The position numbers and the translations under genes were made by a program. Shown in pieces: positions 17,901 through 27,092 of a DNA stretch of 50,413 nt (the first letter of the stretch is position 1; each line of letters starts with the position of its first letter). The notes below the pieces were generated by a model. It had not been told where the DNA came from and did no database searches. It saw only the letters and a program-made list of their open reading frames with translations. Source of the DNA: Pontibacterium sinense (GTDB taxonomy: Bacteria; Pseudomonadota; Gammaproteobacteria; Pseudomonadales; Balneatricaceae); contig NZ_JADEYS010000030.1 in assembly GCF_015209595.1 (NCBI RefSeq), positions 1-50,413 on the forward strand, written 5' to 3'.

Positions 17901-18872
17901 ATGAAACCGATGAAGAAGCTGTTTGCAGCTGTTGCTATCTCTGCAACCTGCATGACTGCAAACGCTGCAGATCTGCTGGACAAAAACCTGCCTACTTACC
18001 AGAAAGCGTCTGGTGTATCTGGAAACCTGTCTTCTGTAGGTTCTGATACTCTGGCGAACCTGATGACTCTGTGGGCTGAAGAGTTCAAACGTGCCTACCC
18101 GAACGTTAACATCCAGATTCAGGCGGCAGGTTCTTCTACTGCGCCTCCAGCACTGACTGAAGGTACGTCTAACCTGGGTCCTATGTCTCGTAAGATGAAG
18201 GACAAAGAAATTGCTGCGTTTGAGAAGAAATTCGGTTACAAGCCGACTCCAGTAGCCGTTGCTATCGACGCTCTGGCGGTATACGTACATAAAGATAACC
18301 CAGTGAAAGGCCTGACGATTCCTCAGGTTGACGCAATCTTCTCCTCCACACGTAAGTGTGGCAACGCCGCTGACATCACCAAATGGGGCGATGCTGGCGT
18401 AGAAGGTACTCTGACGGGTAAGAGCATCCAGATCTTCGGTCGTAACTCTGTATCCGGTACTTACGGTTACTTCAAGAAGAAAGCACTGTGTAAAGGCGAC
18501 TTCAAGAACAACGTAAACGAGCAGCCAGGTTCTGCTTCCGTTGTACAGTCCGTTTCCACGTCCCTGAACGGCATCGGTTACTCCGGTATCGGTTACAAAA
18601 CGTCTTCCGTACGTGCACTGCCGCTGGCTAAAAAGCCTGGTCAGAAGTTTGTTGCTGCAACGCCTGAGAACTCTCTGAACGGTTCTTACCCGCTGGCACG
18701 TTCCCTGTACGTATACGTGAACAAAAAGCCAGGTCAGCCTATGTCTCCACTGGAACGTGAGTTCCTGAAGATGGTGATGTCTAAAGTGGGCCAGGAAGTT
18801 GTTGTAAAAGACGGCTACATCCCACTGCCAGCTAAGCTGGTAGAAAAACAGATGTCTGCTCTGGGCCTGTAA
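17901..18872 (+). CDS. pstS: Phosphate ABC transporter substrate-binding protein PstS
   Basis: PstS is the high-affinity periplasmic phosphate receptor. From the ATG at 17901 (GGAG 8 bases upstream) the precursor is 323 aa with signal peptide [19 protein letters not shown]. Phosphate-binding loops are visible as [21 protein letters not shown] and [12 protein letters not shown]. The frame is open upstream to 17826 but that part lacks homology. Codon use is strikingly restricted to optimal codons, expected for a very abundant protein under phosphate limitation. It is followed by a strong hairpin that separates it from pstC. Confidence 0.96.
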   Translation: MKPMKKLFAAVAISATCMTANAADLLDKNLPTYQKASGVSGNLSSVGSDTLANLMTLWAEEFKRAYPNVNIQIQAAGSSTAPPALTEGTSNLGPMSRKMKDKEIAAFEKKFGYKPTPVAVAIDALAVYVHKDNPVKGLTIPQVDAIFSSTRKCGNAADITKWGDAGVEGTLTGKSIQIFGRNSVSGTYGYFKKKALCKGDFKNNVNEQPGSASVVQSVSTSLNGIGYSGIGYKTSSVRALPLAKKPGQKFVAATPENSLNGSYPLARSLYVYVNKKPGQPMSPLEREFLKMVMSKVGQEVVVKDGYIPLPAKLVEKQMSALGL

Positions 18873-18915
18873 TCCCACAGTTCATCTGACGAGATCTTAG
18901 GGTCTCACAATTAAA

Positions 18916-18939
18916 GGGGGGTTCCGAAAGGAGCCCCCC
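18916..18939 (+). terminator. GAAA-tetraloop hairpin between pstS and pstC
   Basis: GGGGGGTTCC-GAAA-GGAGCCCCCC folds into a 10-bp stem (one U-G pair) capped by a GNRA tetraloop, followed by GTTTG. It can act as a partial terminator or as a 3' stabiliser of the pstS message, giving more binding protein than permease. Confidence 0.75.
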
Positions 18940-18958
18940 GTTTGCGTTAGTGTGCTTC

Positions 18959-18987
18959 GTGTAACACAAGCGTAACAAACTTGTCTT
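18959..18987 (+). promoter_or_regulatory. Probable second Pho box, before pstC
   Basis: Three 7-mers with an exact 11-bp period, GTGTAAC (18959), GCGTAAC (18970) and TTGTCTT (18981), lie 48 bases before the pstC start. The phoB promoter region has GTGTAAC and TTGTCTT with the same spacing. This suggests a PhoB-controlled internal promoter for pstCAB-phoU, after the pstS hairpin. Confidence 0.6.
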
Positions 18988-19034
18988 ATTGTACGCCCGA
19001 CGCTAATTTCAGGACCTCTCAGGACCTTTGTGCC

Positions 19035-21308
19035 ATGAGCATTGATAACACATCCCTAGCCACCGAACTCGATTTCGACACGCCAGCGGCCAAACGTCTG
19101 CGCAAATTTCGCGCGCTTAAAGACAAGTCGGCTTCTGTTGGTATCGCCTTTGGCGGTATCAGTGTCATCGTCGCAATCCTACTGATCTTCTTCTACCTGC
19201 TGTATGAAGTTGCGCCTCTGTTCCACTCTGCCGAAATTAAACAATGGCAGGCGAACGGTCAGGCTGCAGCACCGTATGAAGCTCCAGGTCGCGGAAAAAC
19301 CCTCTATCTGACCATGGAAGAACAGGCCGAGATTGGTCTGCGTGTAACGGATCAGGGTGAGATCATTTTCTTCGATACCCGTACCGGAGACATTCTGCAG
19401 CAGCAGAATATCCCAGTACCTGCAGGTACGGAGATCACCAGCTTTGCTCTGGCTTCAGACGCCAGCCGTATTTTTGCGGTCGGTCTGAGCGACGGTAAAG
19501 TCCTTGCGATGAAACACAGCTACAAATCCACTTACCCGGATGGCAAACGTGTTATCACTCCATTCCTCGAATTCCCGTTCGGCGAAGAGCCTCTCTCCGT
19601 AGCCGACAGTGCCGTGACCGAGCTGGCACTGAACGGTGACGAAGAAGCATGGCGTATCATTGCCAGCACTGAACAAGGTCTGGCACTGGCAAACCTGAGT
19701 TTTGATGAAAACTTCATCACCGGTGAAGTCGAAACCACGGTCGATACCGAAGCGCTGCCTAAATTGCGCGTACCGGTCAGCAAGCTATTGCTGATGCCGG
19801 ATCGCCGCTGGTTGCTGATCGCAGGCAACGACAACAAACTGGCCGTCATGGATCTTGCCGCAGATGGTTCAGAAACCACTCAGATTCTGGATGCTTCTAC
19901 GGGGAACATCACTGGCTTTAGCTTACTGCTGGGTGGTAACTCCCTGATGGTGGCCGACGATAATGGCGGCATCAGCCAGTGGTTCCTGATTCGTGACGAT
20001 AAAAACATCTGGCGTCTGAAAAAGATTCGCTCATTTGAAGGCGGCACCACCGCAATCAATGGCATGTCGATGGAACACCGTCGTAAAGGCTTTGCCACCA
20101 TTGATACCAACGGTAGCCTGCGCCTGTATAACTCAACCGCCAACCGCAACGTGCTGACAGAGCAAGTAGTAACAGGTACAGCCTCGACTATTGCACTGTC
20201 CCCACGCTCCAATGCCTTGCTGGTTGAACAGGACAATAAACTGTCCTTCTGGCTGATCGACAACGAACATCCGGAAGTATCCTGGGATGCGTTGTGGGGT
20301 GAGGTTTGGTACGAAGGATATCAGGAACCTGATTACACTTGGCAGTCCTCGGCATCCACTAACGACTTTGAGCCCAAGTACAGCCTGATGCCACTGGCCT
20401 TTGGTACACTGAAAGCGGCGTTCTACGCCATGCTGCTGGCAACACCATTGGCGATCTGTGGTGCGATCTACACCGCATATTTCATGGTTCCGGCTCTGCG
20501 TCGTAAGGTGAAACCGTTCATCGAACTGATGGAAGCACTGCCCACCGTTATTCTGGGTTTCCTGGCGGGTCTCTGGCTCGCACCGTTTATGGAAACCAAC
20601 CTGACCGGCATCTTTGTCTGTCTGTTGATGATACCGGCCGCCATACTGATCTTCGCATTTGCCTGGGCGAGTATGCCTAAGCATATCCGCTACCTGATCC
20701 CTGAAGGCTGGGATACAGCCATGCTGATCCCGGTGATCATTCTGGCAACCTTCTTTGGCCTCTGGATCGCCGACGGTGTTGAGCAGGTGCTGTTCGCCGG
20801 TGATATGCGCGAATGGATCACAACAGAGCTGGGCATCAACTACGACCAGCGTAACGCTCTGGTTGTGGGTATCGCCATGGGCTTTGCGGTTATCCCAACC
20901 ATCTTCTCTATCACCGAGGACGCGATCTTCGCCGTACCTAAACATCTGAGTTACGGTTCTCTGGCACTGGGTGCGACCCCGTGGCAGACGCTGGTACGCG
21001 TTGTGATGCCAACTGCCAGCCCGGGTATTTTCTCTGCGGTGATGATCGGTATGGGTCGTGCGGTAGGCGAAACCATGATCGTACTGATGGCAACCGGTAA
21101 CACCCCCATCATGGACATCAACATCTTTGAAGGTATGCGTACACTGGCAGCAAACATCGCAGTGGAGATGCCGGAATCTGAAGTGGGCAGTACCCATTTC
21201 CGTATTCTGTTCCTGGCGGCCTTTGTGCTCTTCCTGTTCACCTTCATGGTGAATACGTTGGCCGAGACCATTCGTCAGCACCTTCGCAAGAAGTATGGCT
21301 CTCTGTAA
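19035..21308 (+). CDS. pstC: Phosphate ABC transporter permease PstC, large form
   Basis: PstC is one of the two membrane subunits of the phosphate importer. At 757 aa it is more than twice the E. coli protein (319 aa). After TM1 (about residues 37-60, VGIAFGGISVIVAILLIFFYLLYEV) comes a periplasmic insertion of about 390 residues with repeated beta segments resembling WD/quinoprotein propeller blades. The permease core then spans about 470-757. The EAA-loop SLALGATPWQTLVRVVMPTASPG contacts PstB. Large PstC forms are known in Pseudomonas and marine gammaproteobacteria. The start at 19035 follows AGGA and gives MSIDNTSLATELDFDTP. Confidence 0.93.
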   Translation: MSIDNTSLATELDFDTPAAKRLRKFRALKDKSASVGIAFGGISVIVAILLIFFYLLYEVAPLFHSAEIKQWQANGQAAAPYEAPGRGKTLYLTMEEQAEIGLRVTDQGEIIFFDTRTGDILQQQNIPVPAGTEITSFALASDASRIFAVGLSDGKVLAMKHSYKSTYPDGKRVITPFLEFPFGEEPLSVADSAVTELALNGDEEAWRIIASTEQGLALANLSFDENFITGEVETTVDTEALPKLRVPVSKLLLMPDRRWLLIAGNDNKLAVMDLAADGSETTQILDASTGNITGFSLLLGGNSLMVADDNGGISQWFLIRDDKNIWRLKKIRSFEGGTTAINGMSMEHRRKGFATIDTNGSLRLYNSTANRNVLTEQVVTGTASTIALSPRSNALLVEQDNKLSFWLIDNEHPEVSWDALWGEVWYEGYQEPDYTWQSSASTNDFEPKYSLMPLAFGTLKAAFYAMLLATPLAICGAIYTAYFMVPALRRKVKPFIELMEALPTVILGFLAGLWLAPFMETNLTGIFVCLLMIPAAILIFAFAWASMPKHIRYLIPEGWDTAMLIPVIILATFFGLWIADGVEQVLFAGDMREWITTELGINYDQRNALVVGIAMGFAVIPTIFSITEDAIFAVPKHLSYGSLALGATPWQTLVRVVMPTASPGIFSAVMIGMGRAVGETMIVLMATGNTPIMDINIFEGMRTLAANIAVEMPESEVGSTHFRILFLAAFVLFLFTFMVNTLAETIRQHLRKKYGSL

Positions 21309-21334
21309 GCCGGCTTGATTGAGGAATATAACCG

Positions 21335-23023
21335 ATGCGAGTTTCATTAAAAGAATGGACTAAATCCGGCGAGCCGTGGGTTTGGTTGAACGCCGGTGCC
21401 GTTGCGATCTGTCTGATCATGGTGGTTGGCCTGCTATCCCTGATTGCGGTACGTGGTTTGGGTCACTTCTGGCCTGCCAACATCCATCAGGCAGACTACA
21501 CCGAAAACGGCAACACCCTGCGTATGGCAGGTGAGCTGGTTGAGATTGAAAATGTACCTGCGGCTCAGCTGCGCGAAAGCGGCGTGAACGTGCCAGAAGG
21601 CCTCGAGTTTATGCAGCGAGACCTGATGAAGATTGGTAACCGTGATGTTGGCGGTTCTGACTTTATCTGGGTACTGGACGACTTCATGCTGAACCGCACC
21701 ACACCTGAGATGATGTTTGCGGCGGAACGTCGTGAGTGGGGTAACTTCTACGGTTACCTGCGCAGCCTGAAAGAGAACGGTCAGGTTGTTGCCAGCCACG
21801 ATGGCTACGAGAAAAACGCGGAATACATGAATGTCTGGAACAAATTCCAGGCAAGTATCGACCGCGCACTGGATCTGCACCATCAGATCGAAGAGATCGA
21901 AAAAGACGACATCGGGGCGATCAACTACGAGCTTGAGCGCCTGCGTCTGAAGGAACGTTCACTGCAGCTGAAAGAGGTGACTGATCAGTCCCGCTATGCC
22001 GAGATCGATCAGCGCCGTAAAGAGCTGGATGCAGAATACCAGAGCCTGCAGCAAGTCCTGCTGGATCTGTACACACAAATCAACCGCGATACATTCACCG
22101 CAGAAGCGGCCGGTGGTCAGGTACTTGAAATCGATGTCGCTAAAGTTGTGCGGGCCTTCCTGCCTAACAACATGAGCATCACCGATAAGGTCCTGCATTA
22201 CTTCGCCAAGATCTGGGAATTTATGTCCGCCGATCCACGTGAAGCGAATACCGAAGGCGGTATCTTCCCGGCGATCTTTGGTACCGTGATGATGGTTATC
22301 CTGATGGCCGTGATGGTAACCCCGTTTGGTGTCATCGCTGCTGTTTATCTGCGTGAATATGCGAAACAGGGTTTTGTGACCCGTCTGATTCGCATCGCGG
22401 TGAACAACCTGGCTGGTGTACCATCCATCGTATACGGTGTATTTGGTCTGGGTTTCTTCGTTTACTTCCTGGGTGGTCATATTGATGATGCATTCTTCCC
22501 GGAAGCAAAACCGGCACCGACCTTTGGTACACCGGGTCTGATGTGGGCCTCTCTGACACTGGCACTGCTGACCGTACCGGTTGTTATTGTGGCAACCGAA
22601 GAAGGCCTCTCCCGTATCCCTCGTGCGGTACGTGAAGGCTCTCTGGCACTGGGTGCGACCAAAGCGGAAACACTGTGGAAAGTGGTACTGCCAATGGCCA
22701 GCCCGGCGATGATGACCGGTGTCATCCTGGCGATTGCCCGAGCCGCAGGTGAAGTCGCACCGCTGATGCTGGTTGGTGTGGTTAAGCTGGCACCGAGCCT
22801 GCCGCTGGATACCAACTACCCGTATCTGCACCTGGATCAGAAATTTATGCATCTGGGCTTCCACATCTATGATGTGGGTTTCCAAAGCCCGAACGTAGAA
22901 GCAGCTCGCCCGCTGGTGTATGCCACTGCACTGCTGCTGGTTATCGTTATCGCCCTGCTGAACCTCTCAGCCATTGCGATTCGTAACCACTTACGTGAAA
23001 AATACAAAGCACTTGAAATGTAA
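21335..23023 (+). CDS. pstA: Phosphate ABC transporter permease PstA, large form
   Basis: PstA is the second membrane subunit of the phosphate importer. The 562-aa protein (E. coli 296) has TM1 at about residues 18-45, then a periplasmic insertion of about 270 residues. That insertion includes a charged helical, coiled-coil-like stretch (about 155-250, rich in E, K, R and L). The permease core starts near 310 (GGIFPAIFGTVMMVILMAVMVTPFGVIAAVYL). The EAA loop is EGSLALGATKAETLWKVVLPMASP. The insertion may contact the enlarged PstC domain in the periplasm, which is an inference. Confidence 0.94.
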   Translation: MRVSLKEWTKSGEPWVWLNAGAVAICLIMVVGLLSLIAVRGLGHFWPANIHQADYTENGNTLRMAGELVEIENVPAAQLRESGVNVPEGLEFMQRDLMKIGNRDVGGSDFIWVLDDFMLNRTTPEMMFAAERREWGNFYGYLRSLKENGQVVASHDGYEKNAEYMNVWNKFQASIDRALDLHHQIEEIEKDDIGAINYELERLRLKERSLQLKEVTDQSRYAEIDQRRKELDAEYQSLQQVLLDLYTQINRDTFTAEAAGGQVLEIDVAKVVRAFLPNNMSITDKVLHYFAKIWEFMSADPREANTEGGIFPAIFGTVMMVILMAVMVTPFGVIAAVYLREYAKQGFVTRLIRIAVNNLAGVPSIVYGVFGLGFFVYFLGGHIDDAFFPEAKPAPTFGTPGLMWASLTLALLTVPVVIVATEEGLSRIPRAVREGSLALGATKAETLWKVVLPMASPAMMTGVILAIARAAGEVAPLMLVGVVKLAPSLPLDTNYPYLHLDQKFMHLGFHIYDVGFQSPNVEAARPLVYATALLLVIVIALLNLSAIAIRNHLREKYKALEM

Positions 23024-23059
23024 CGCTGGATAGCGGAATTTATTCGAAAGGTTTAAGCC

Positions 23060-23893
23060 ATGACTAGTGAAGCAAAAACCCACGCCATTGATATTTCTGC
23101 CATGCAGCGTGACAACCGTGTACTGAATCTGGAAGACGAAACCTGCACTCTGGAAGTGAAGGATCTGCGTCTTTCCTACGGTGATAAAGAAGCCCTGCAC
23201 GGCATCGACATGAAAATCCCGAAGAACCGTGTAACGGCTTTCATCGGGCCATCCGGTTGCGGTAAATCAACGCTATTGCGTTGCTTCAACCGTATGAATG
23301 ATCTGGTTGATAGCTGCAACATCACCGGCCAGATCATGCTGGATGACAGCAACATCTATGACCGCAGTGTTGACGTGGCTGAACTGCGTCGCCGTGTCGG
23401 TATGGTGTTTCAGAAACCCAACCCGTTCCCGAAATCGATTTATGAAAACGTGGCTTACGGTCTGCGTATTCAGGGCATCAAGAAAAAGCGTGTGATCGAC
23501 GACACTGTCGAGTGGGCGCTGCGTTCTGCTGCTCTGTGGGATGAAGTCAAAGACCGTCTGCACGAAAGTGCACTCGGCATGTCCGGTGGTCAGCAACAGC
23601 GTCTGGTTATCGCACGCACCATTGCGGTCAAACCTGAAGTTCTGTTGCTGGATGAGCCGGCATCAGCACTGGATCCAATCTCCACGCTGAAAATTGAAGA
23701 GCTGATTCACGAGCTGAAGAATGATTTCACCATCGTGATCGTAACCCACAACATGCAGCAGGCGGCACGTGTCTCCGACTACACCGCGTTTATGTACATG
23801 GGTGACCTGATTGAGTTTGGTGTAACCGATACCCTGTTCACCAACCCAACCAAGAAACAGACCGAAGACTACATTACAGGTCGTTACGGTTAA
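23060..23893 (+). CDS. pstB: Phosphate ABC transporter ATP-binding protein PstB
   Basis: PstB is the cytoplasmic ATPase that drives phosphate uptake. The 277-aa protein has Walker [11 protein letters not shown]-loop [20 protein letters not shown], the ABC signature MSGGQQQR, Walker [13 protein letters not shown] and the switch His in VTHNMQQA. Its first 30 residues are an extension common in Pseudomonas-type PstB. An ATCCCC/GGGGAT hairpin lies in the 84-base gap before phoU. Confidence 0.97.
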   Translation: MTSEAKTHAIDISAMQRDNRVLNLEDETCTLEVKDLRLSYGDKEALHGIDMKIPKNRVTAFIGPSGCGKSTLLRCFNRMNDLVDSCNITGQIMLDDSNIYDRSVDVAELRRRVGMVFQKPNPFPKSIYENVAYGLRIQGIKKKRVIDDTVEWALRSAALWDEVKDRLHESALGMSGGQQQRLVIARTIAVKPEVLLLDEPASALDPISTLKIEELIHELKNDFTIVIVTHNMQQAARVSDYTAFMYMGDLIEFGVTDTLFTNPTKKQTEDYITGRYG

Positions 23894-23977
23894 GACCCAG
23901 CTGATTGCTGAAGCGGGGATGCGCACGTATCCCCTCTGGTCTATAACTGTGTAACTGCATGCATGGAGAACACACAC

Positions 23978-24703
23978 GTGAATTTTGAAGACAACTACTC
24001 CACCCACATATCACAGCAGTTTAACGACGAGCTGGAACAGATTCGTACCCAGCTTCTGACCATGGGCGGTATTGTAGAGCGTCAGGTTAACGACGCTGTA
24101 GAAGCACTGCTGACAGGTGATGCTGATCTGGCAGAAAAATCGCGCCGGACCGACCAGCAAACCAATGATATGGAACTGCTGATCGACGAACAGTGCACCA
24201 CCATCATTGCCCGCCGCCAGCCTGCGGCCAGCGACTTGCGTCTGATCACCGCGATCTCCAAAGCCGTATCCGATCTGGAACGCATTGGTGATGAAGCCAG
24301 TCGTATCTGTCGCCACGCGATTGATCTGGCCGACGACGGCAACGGACAGCGCGGTTATCAGGAAGTACGCCACATTGGCAATCTGGTCCGTGAAATGGTG
24401 AAAGACGTACTGACCGCCTTTGCCCGCAGCGATACTGAACTGGCATACCGCGTCGCAAAACAGGACAAAGCGGTGGATCAGGAATACCGTACGGCGATGC
24501 GTTCCCTGATCACTTACATGATGGAAGATCCGCGTGCGATCTCCAGCAGCCTGAACGTGATCTGGGTACTGCGCAGTCTGGAACGTATCGGTGATCATGC
24601 CTGCAATATGGCAGAGCATCTGGTGTATCTGGTCAGCGGCCAGGATGTCCGCCATGCCTCATTGAAAGAGATGAAAGAAGCCGCTCAGCAGGGCGAAGGA
24701 TAA
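23978..24703 (+). CDS. phoU: Phosphate signalling regulator PhoU
   Basis: PhoU links the Pst transporter to PhoR and keeps the Pho response off when phosphate is plentiful. The 241-aa helical protein has two three-helix PhoU repeats, with metal-binding-type motifs in DLERIGDEASRI and SLERIGDHACNMAEHLVYL. I chose the GTG at 23978 because GGAG lies 9 bases upstream and the N-terminus VNFEDNYSTHISQQFNDEL fits homologues. The ATG at 23963 overlaps that ribosome site. It is the last gene of the pst operon. Confidence 0.95.
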   Translation: MNFEDNYSTHISQQFNDELEQIRTQLLTMGGIVERQVNDAVEALLTGDADLAEKSRRTDQQTNDMELLIDEQCTTIIARRQPAASDLRLITAISKAVSDLERIGDEASRICRHAIDLADDGNGQRGYQEVRHIGNLVREMVKDVLTAFARSDTELAYRVAKQDKAVDQEYRTAMRSLITYMMEDPRAISSSLNVIWVLRSLERIGDHACNMAEHLVYLVSGQDVRHASLKEMKEAAQQGEG

Positions 24704-24732
24704 ACCGCTTCATACCTGCACCCGCCCCACCC

Positions 24733-24774
24733 GCGTTTACCCGACTAGCCATTCGGGTAAACGCCCGTTTTATT
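24733..24774 (+). terminator. Terminator of the pst-phoU operon
   Basis: GCGTTTACCCG and CGGGTAAACGC form a perfect 11-bp stem with a 10-base loop, followed by CCGTTTTATT. Confidence 0.92.
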
Positions 24775-24842
24775 ACTGGACTTGCCACCCATCACTTGTG
24801 GTAACTTTGCCCTAGTGCTGTGTCAACACTCTAGGAAGTATC

Positions 24843-26354
24843 ATGCTGCAATACGTGATCTACGCCGATCTGAACTGCCCTTTCTGTTATGCCATGCAGG
24901 AACAACTGCACGCTATGGACCTGCTCGAACAGGTTGATTGGCGTTTAATCGAACATGCCCCGGATATCAGCGTATTTAACGCGACTCCCGAGAGTCAGGC
25001 TGAATTGGCCAGCGAAGTATTTACCGTACGCAGCCGTGCACCGCAGGTGCAAGTCGCACTGCCGCCCCTACGAAGCGACAGCCGCTTTGCCATTCTGTGT
25101 GTTATCGCCGCCCGCGAAATCGACGAAGTTAAGGCGCTCGACCTACTGACTAACCTCTACCGCGCACTCTGGATTGAAGGCAAAGATATCAGCTCCACTG
25201 CCGTGATCTACGACTGCATTGTGGAAGCAGGTCTGCCGGGCGAACTGTCGATCGAAGAAAGCCATGAACTGTGTCTGCAAAACTGGCAGCAGCAGTGGGA
25301 ACGCGGTAGCTACAACCTGCGTATTCCGGTACTGACCACCGATAATGATGAACGCACCTTGCTCGGACTGCCCAGTCAGGAACATATCAGTGCATTCTTT
25401 GGCGGAGAACAGCCGCCGGGGCCTGTGGGCAGCTTTGATCAGTGTCATGGGCGTGACCAGCAAACCATCGCCTTTTACGGGCACGACGGCGTACAGTCGA
25501 TCTGGAACGTGATTGCATCGGTACGCGAAGACTACAACATCCTGTTACCTGCATCGATACAAGAGCTGCGCGGTATGCTCAATAAACCGGGAGAAACACC
25601 GGATTTGATTCTGCTGAACAGCATCAATCACTGGCAGCAGATGCTGGCGGATACGACGGAGATTGTGCACCAGGCGTCAGAGAACCATACACCCGTTGCC
25701 TTAGTCGGCGACATGCTATCTGATGCAGATGAGATCAAAGTGTACGAAACCGGCGCGGCCGACTATCTGGTCAAAGACCGGGCCAATGGTATTCTCAAAG
25801 CCCGTATCCGTACCTTACTGTTGCTGAAACGTAGTCATGATTTGCTGGAACGGGCCGCCCGTATTGATGGCCTGACCCAGATCTATAACCGCCGTGAATT
25901 TGAACGCAGCCTGGAAGTCGAGTGGCTGCGCGGCCAACGTTCGAAACAGCCCCTGAGCCTGATCATGCTCGATGTGGACCACTTTAAAGACTATAACGAT
26001 CATTACGGTCATCTTACCGGTGACGGCTGTCTGCAGCATGTCGCGACCGCCATTACCGAAAGTGTGAAACGTGCGCAGGATATGGTCTGTCGTTTTGGCG
26101 GTGAAGAGTTTGTCGTACTGCTGCCAGAAACTGATCAGCACGGTGCAGAAGTGTTAGCTGAGAAAATCCGCAAAACCGTGGAAGATCTGGCGATTGCTCA
26201 TGCCAAATCATCCGCCGCAGAATGCGTCACGATCAGTTTGGGGATTGCCAGCCTGAATCCGGCTGAAAACAGTAGCCCGCGGGATCTGATTCAGATTGCG
26301 GATGAGGCTCTGTACAAAGCGAAGAATAACGGCCGTAACTGCGTGGCGAGCTAA
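24843..26354 (+). CDS. DsbA-like thioredoxin domain - pseudo-receiver - GGDEF diguanylate cyclase fusion
   Basis: This 503-aa cytoplasmic protein joins three domains. Residues 1-190 resemble the FrnE/DsbA family: YVIYADLNCPFCYAMQEQ with a CPFC redox motif at 12-15, a helical insertion, then RIPVLTTDN (candidate cis-Pro) and LLGLPSQEHISAFFGG. Residues 207-325 are receiver-like, but the phospho-acceptor position in PDLILLNS is Asn259 rather than Asp; Lys311 in DYLVKD is kept. Residues 335-503 form a GGDEF domain with DGLTQIYNRREF and GGEEF at 419-423. RAQD five residues before it is an I-site. It should make c-di-GMP, perhaps under thiol redox control (inference). There is no signal peptide. 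It starts after GGAAG and stands as its own unit behind the phoU terminator. Confidence 0.88.
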   Translation: MLQYVIYADLNCPFCYAMQEQLHAMDLLEQVDWRLIEHAPDISVFNATPESQAELASEVFTVRSRAPQVQVALPPLRSDSRFAILCVIAAREIDEVKALDLLTNLYRALWIEGKDISSTAVIYDCIVEAGLPGELSIEESHELCLQNWQQQWERGSYNLRIPVLTTDNDERTLLGLPSQEHISAFFGGEQPPGPVGSFDQCHGRDQQTIAFYGHDGVQSIWNVIASVREDYNILLPASIQELRGMLNKPGETPDLILLNSINHWQQMLADTTEIVHQASENHTPVALVGDMLSDADEIKVYETGAADYLVKDRANGILKARIRTLLLLKRSHDLLERAARIDGLTQIYNRREFERSLEVEWLRGQRSKQPLSLIMLDVDHFKDYNDHYGHLTGDGCLQHVATAITESVKRAQDMVCRFGGEEFVVLLPETDQHGAEVLAEKIRKTVEDLAIAHAKSSAAECVTISLGIASLNPAENSSPRDLIQIADEALYKAKNNGRNCVAS

Positions 26355-26384
26355 CCACGCGGTCACACCTGATTTAATTCAGGG

Positions 26385-26969
26385 TTAGTCGCGAATGTAG
26401 TCCGCATACGGCGGATAGCGTTCGATTAACCCGTCCCGTCCCAGCTCCTGCATTAACGTCATATTACGCTCCGGAATCTCATCCGGGTCACCATAATTCA
26501 TTAATACCCGTGTCATCATGCCCTCGCGGATCAGATGAAAACAGGGAAACGGGGAGCGGTTGGTCCAGTTAGTGATGTCGCTCGCCGATACGCCGGCAAA
26601 CTGATAGTTGGGATGGAAACTCGCCAGTTGAAAAACCCCGCCCAACCCTGAACGATCAAGCAAGCCCTGTAAAATATCCAACATATCCAGATACTGCTCA
26701 AACTCAGGTAACGCATTCGGCGTCACTAGTAACGTGGTTGCCAGCTCATCCTCTTCACTCGCCTGAATACGGTCCAGTTCAGCGAGAAAGGCCTGAATCA
26801 CCGCCTCATCTTTGTCGCCTTCTTCAACGGCATAATGGATCGTTGCTTGTTTCACCACAGGCGCAGCAAACGGACAGAGATTAAGACCCACCACCATCGA
26901 CTCAACCCACTGACGGGTAAGTGCTTCGGCATTTTCAGGGCAATATTTGAGTGAGTGTCTGGTATTCAT
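26385..26969 (-). CDS. DUF1415 family protein
   Basis: This is a conserved proteobacterial protein of unknown biochemical role. The 194-aa protein shows the family core TRQWVESMVVGLNLCPFAAPV near the N-terminus, LLVTPNALPEFEQYLDMLDI, and FQLASFHPNYQFAGVSASDITNWTNRSPFPCFHLIRE. The invariant-looking Cys, His and Asn residues in these blocks suggest an enzyme or metal site, which is only a guess. It is convergent with the GGDEF fusion gene and divergent from ubiC. Confidence 0.9.
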   Translation of the reverse strand: MNTRHSLKYCPENAEALTRQWVESMVVGLNLCPFAAPVVKQATIHYAVEEGDKDEAVIQAFLAELDRIQASEEDELATTLLVTPNALPEFEQYLDMLDILQGLLDRSGLGGVFQLASFHPNYQFAGVSASDITNWTNRSPFPCFHLIREGMMTRVLMNYGDPDEIPERNMTLMQELGRDGLIERYPPYADYIRD

Positions 26970-27092
26970 AGCGGCGATGCTACCTGATGGCCTGCAACAG
27001 GCAAAGACCAGATTGTCAGAGAGTTGACGTACAGCAGACTTTTACGCCCTGCCGGTGATAACATACGCGCAGATTTTGAAGGAAATGTTGCT

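Noticed and set aside
17880-18878. A 332-codon open frame on the strand opposite pstS, covering it almost exactly
   Set aside because: It is rich in R, C, H and Q with no recognisable motif. It results from the very restricted codon use of pstS, which avoids the triplets that would give antisense stops.
20133-21347. A 404-codon open frame antisense to pstC (and similar frames antisense to pstA at 21959-22885)
   Set aside because: Composition is His/Gln/Cys-rich without hydrophobic pattern or motifs. The sense strand clearly encodes the permeases.
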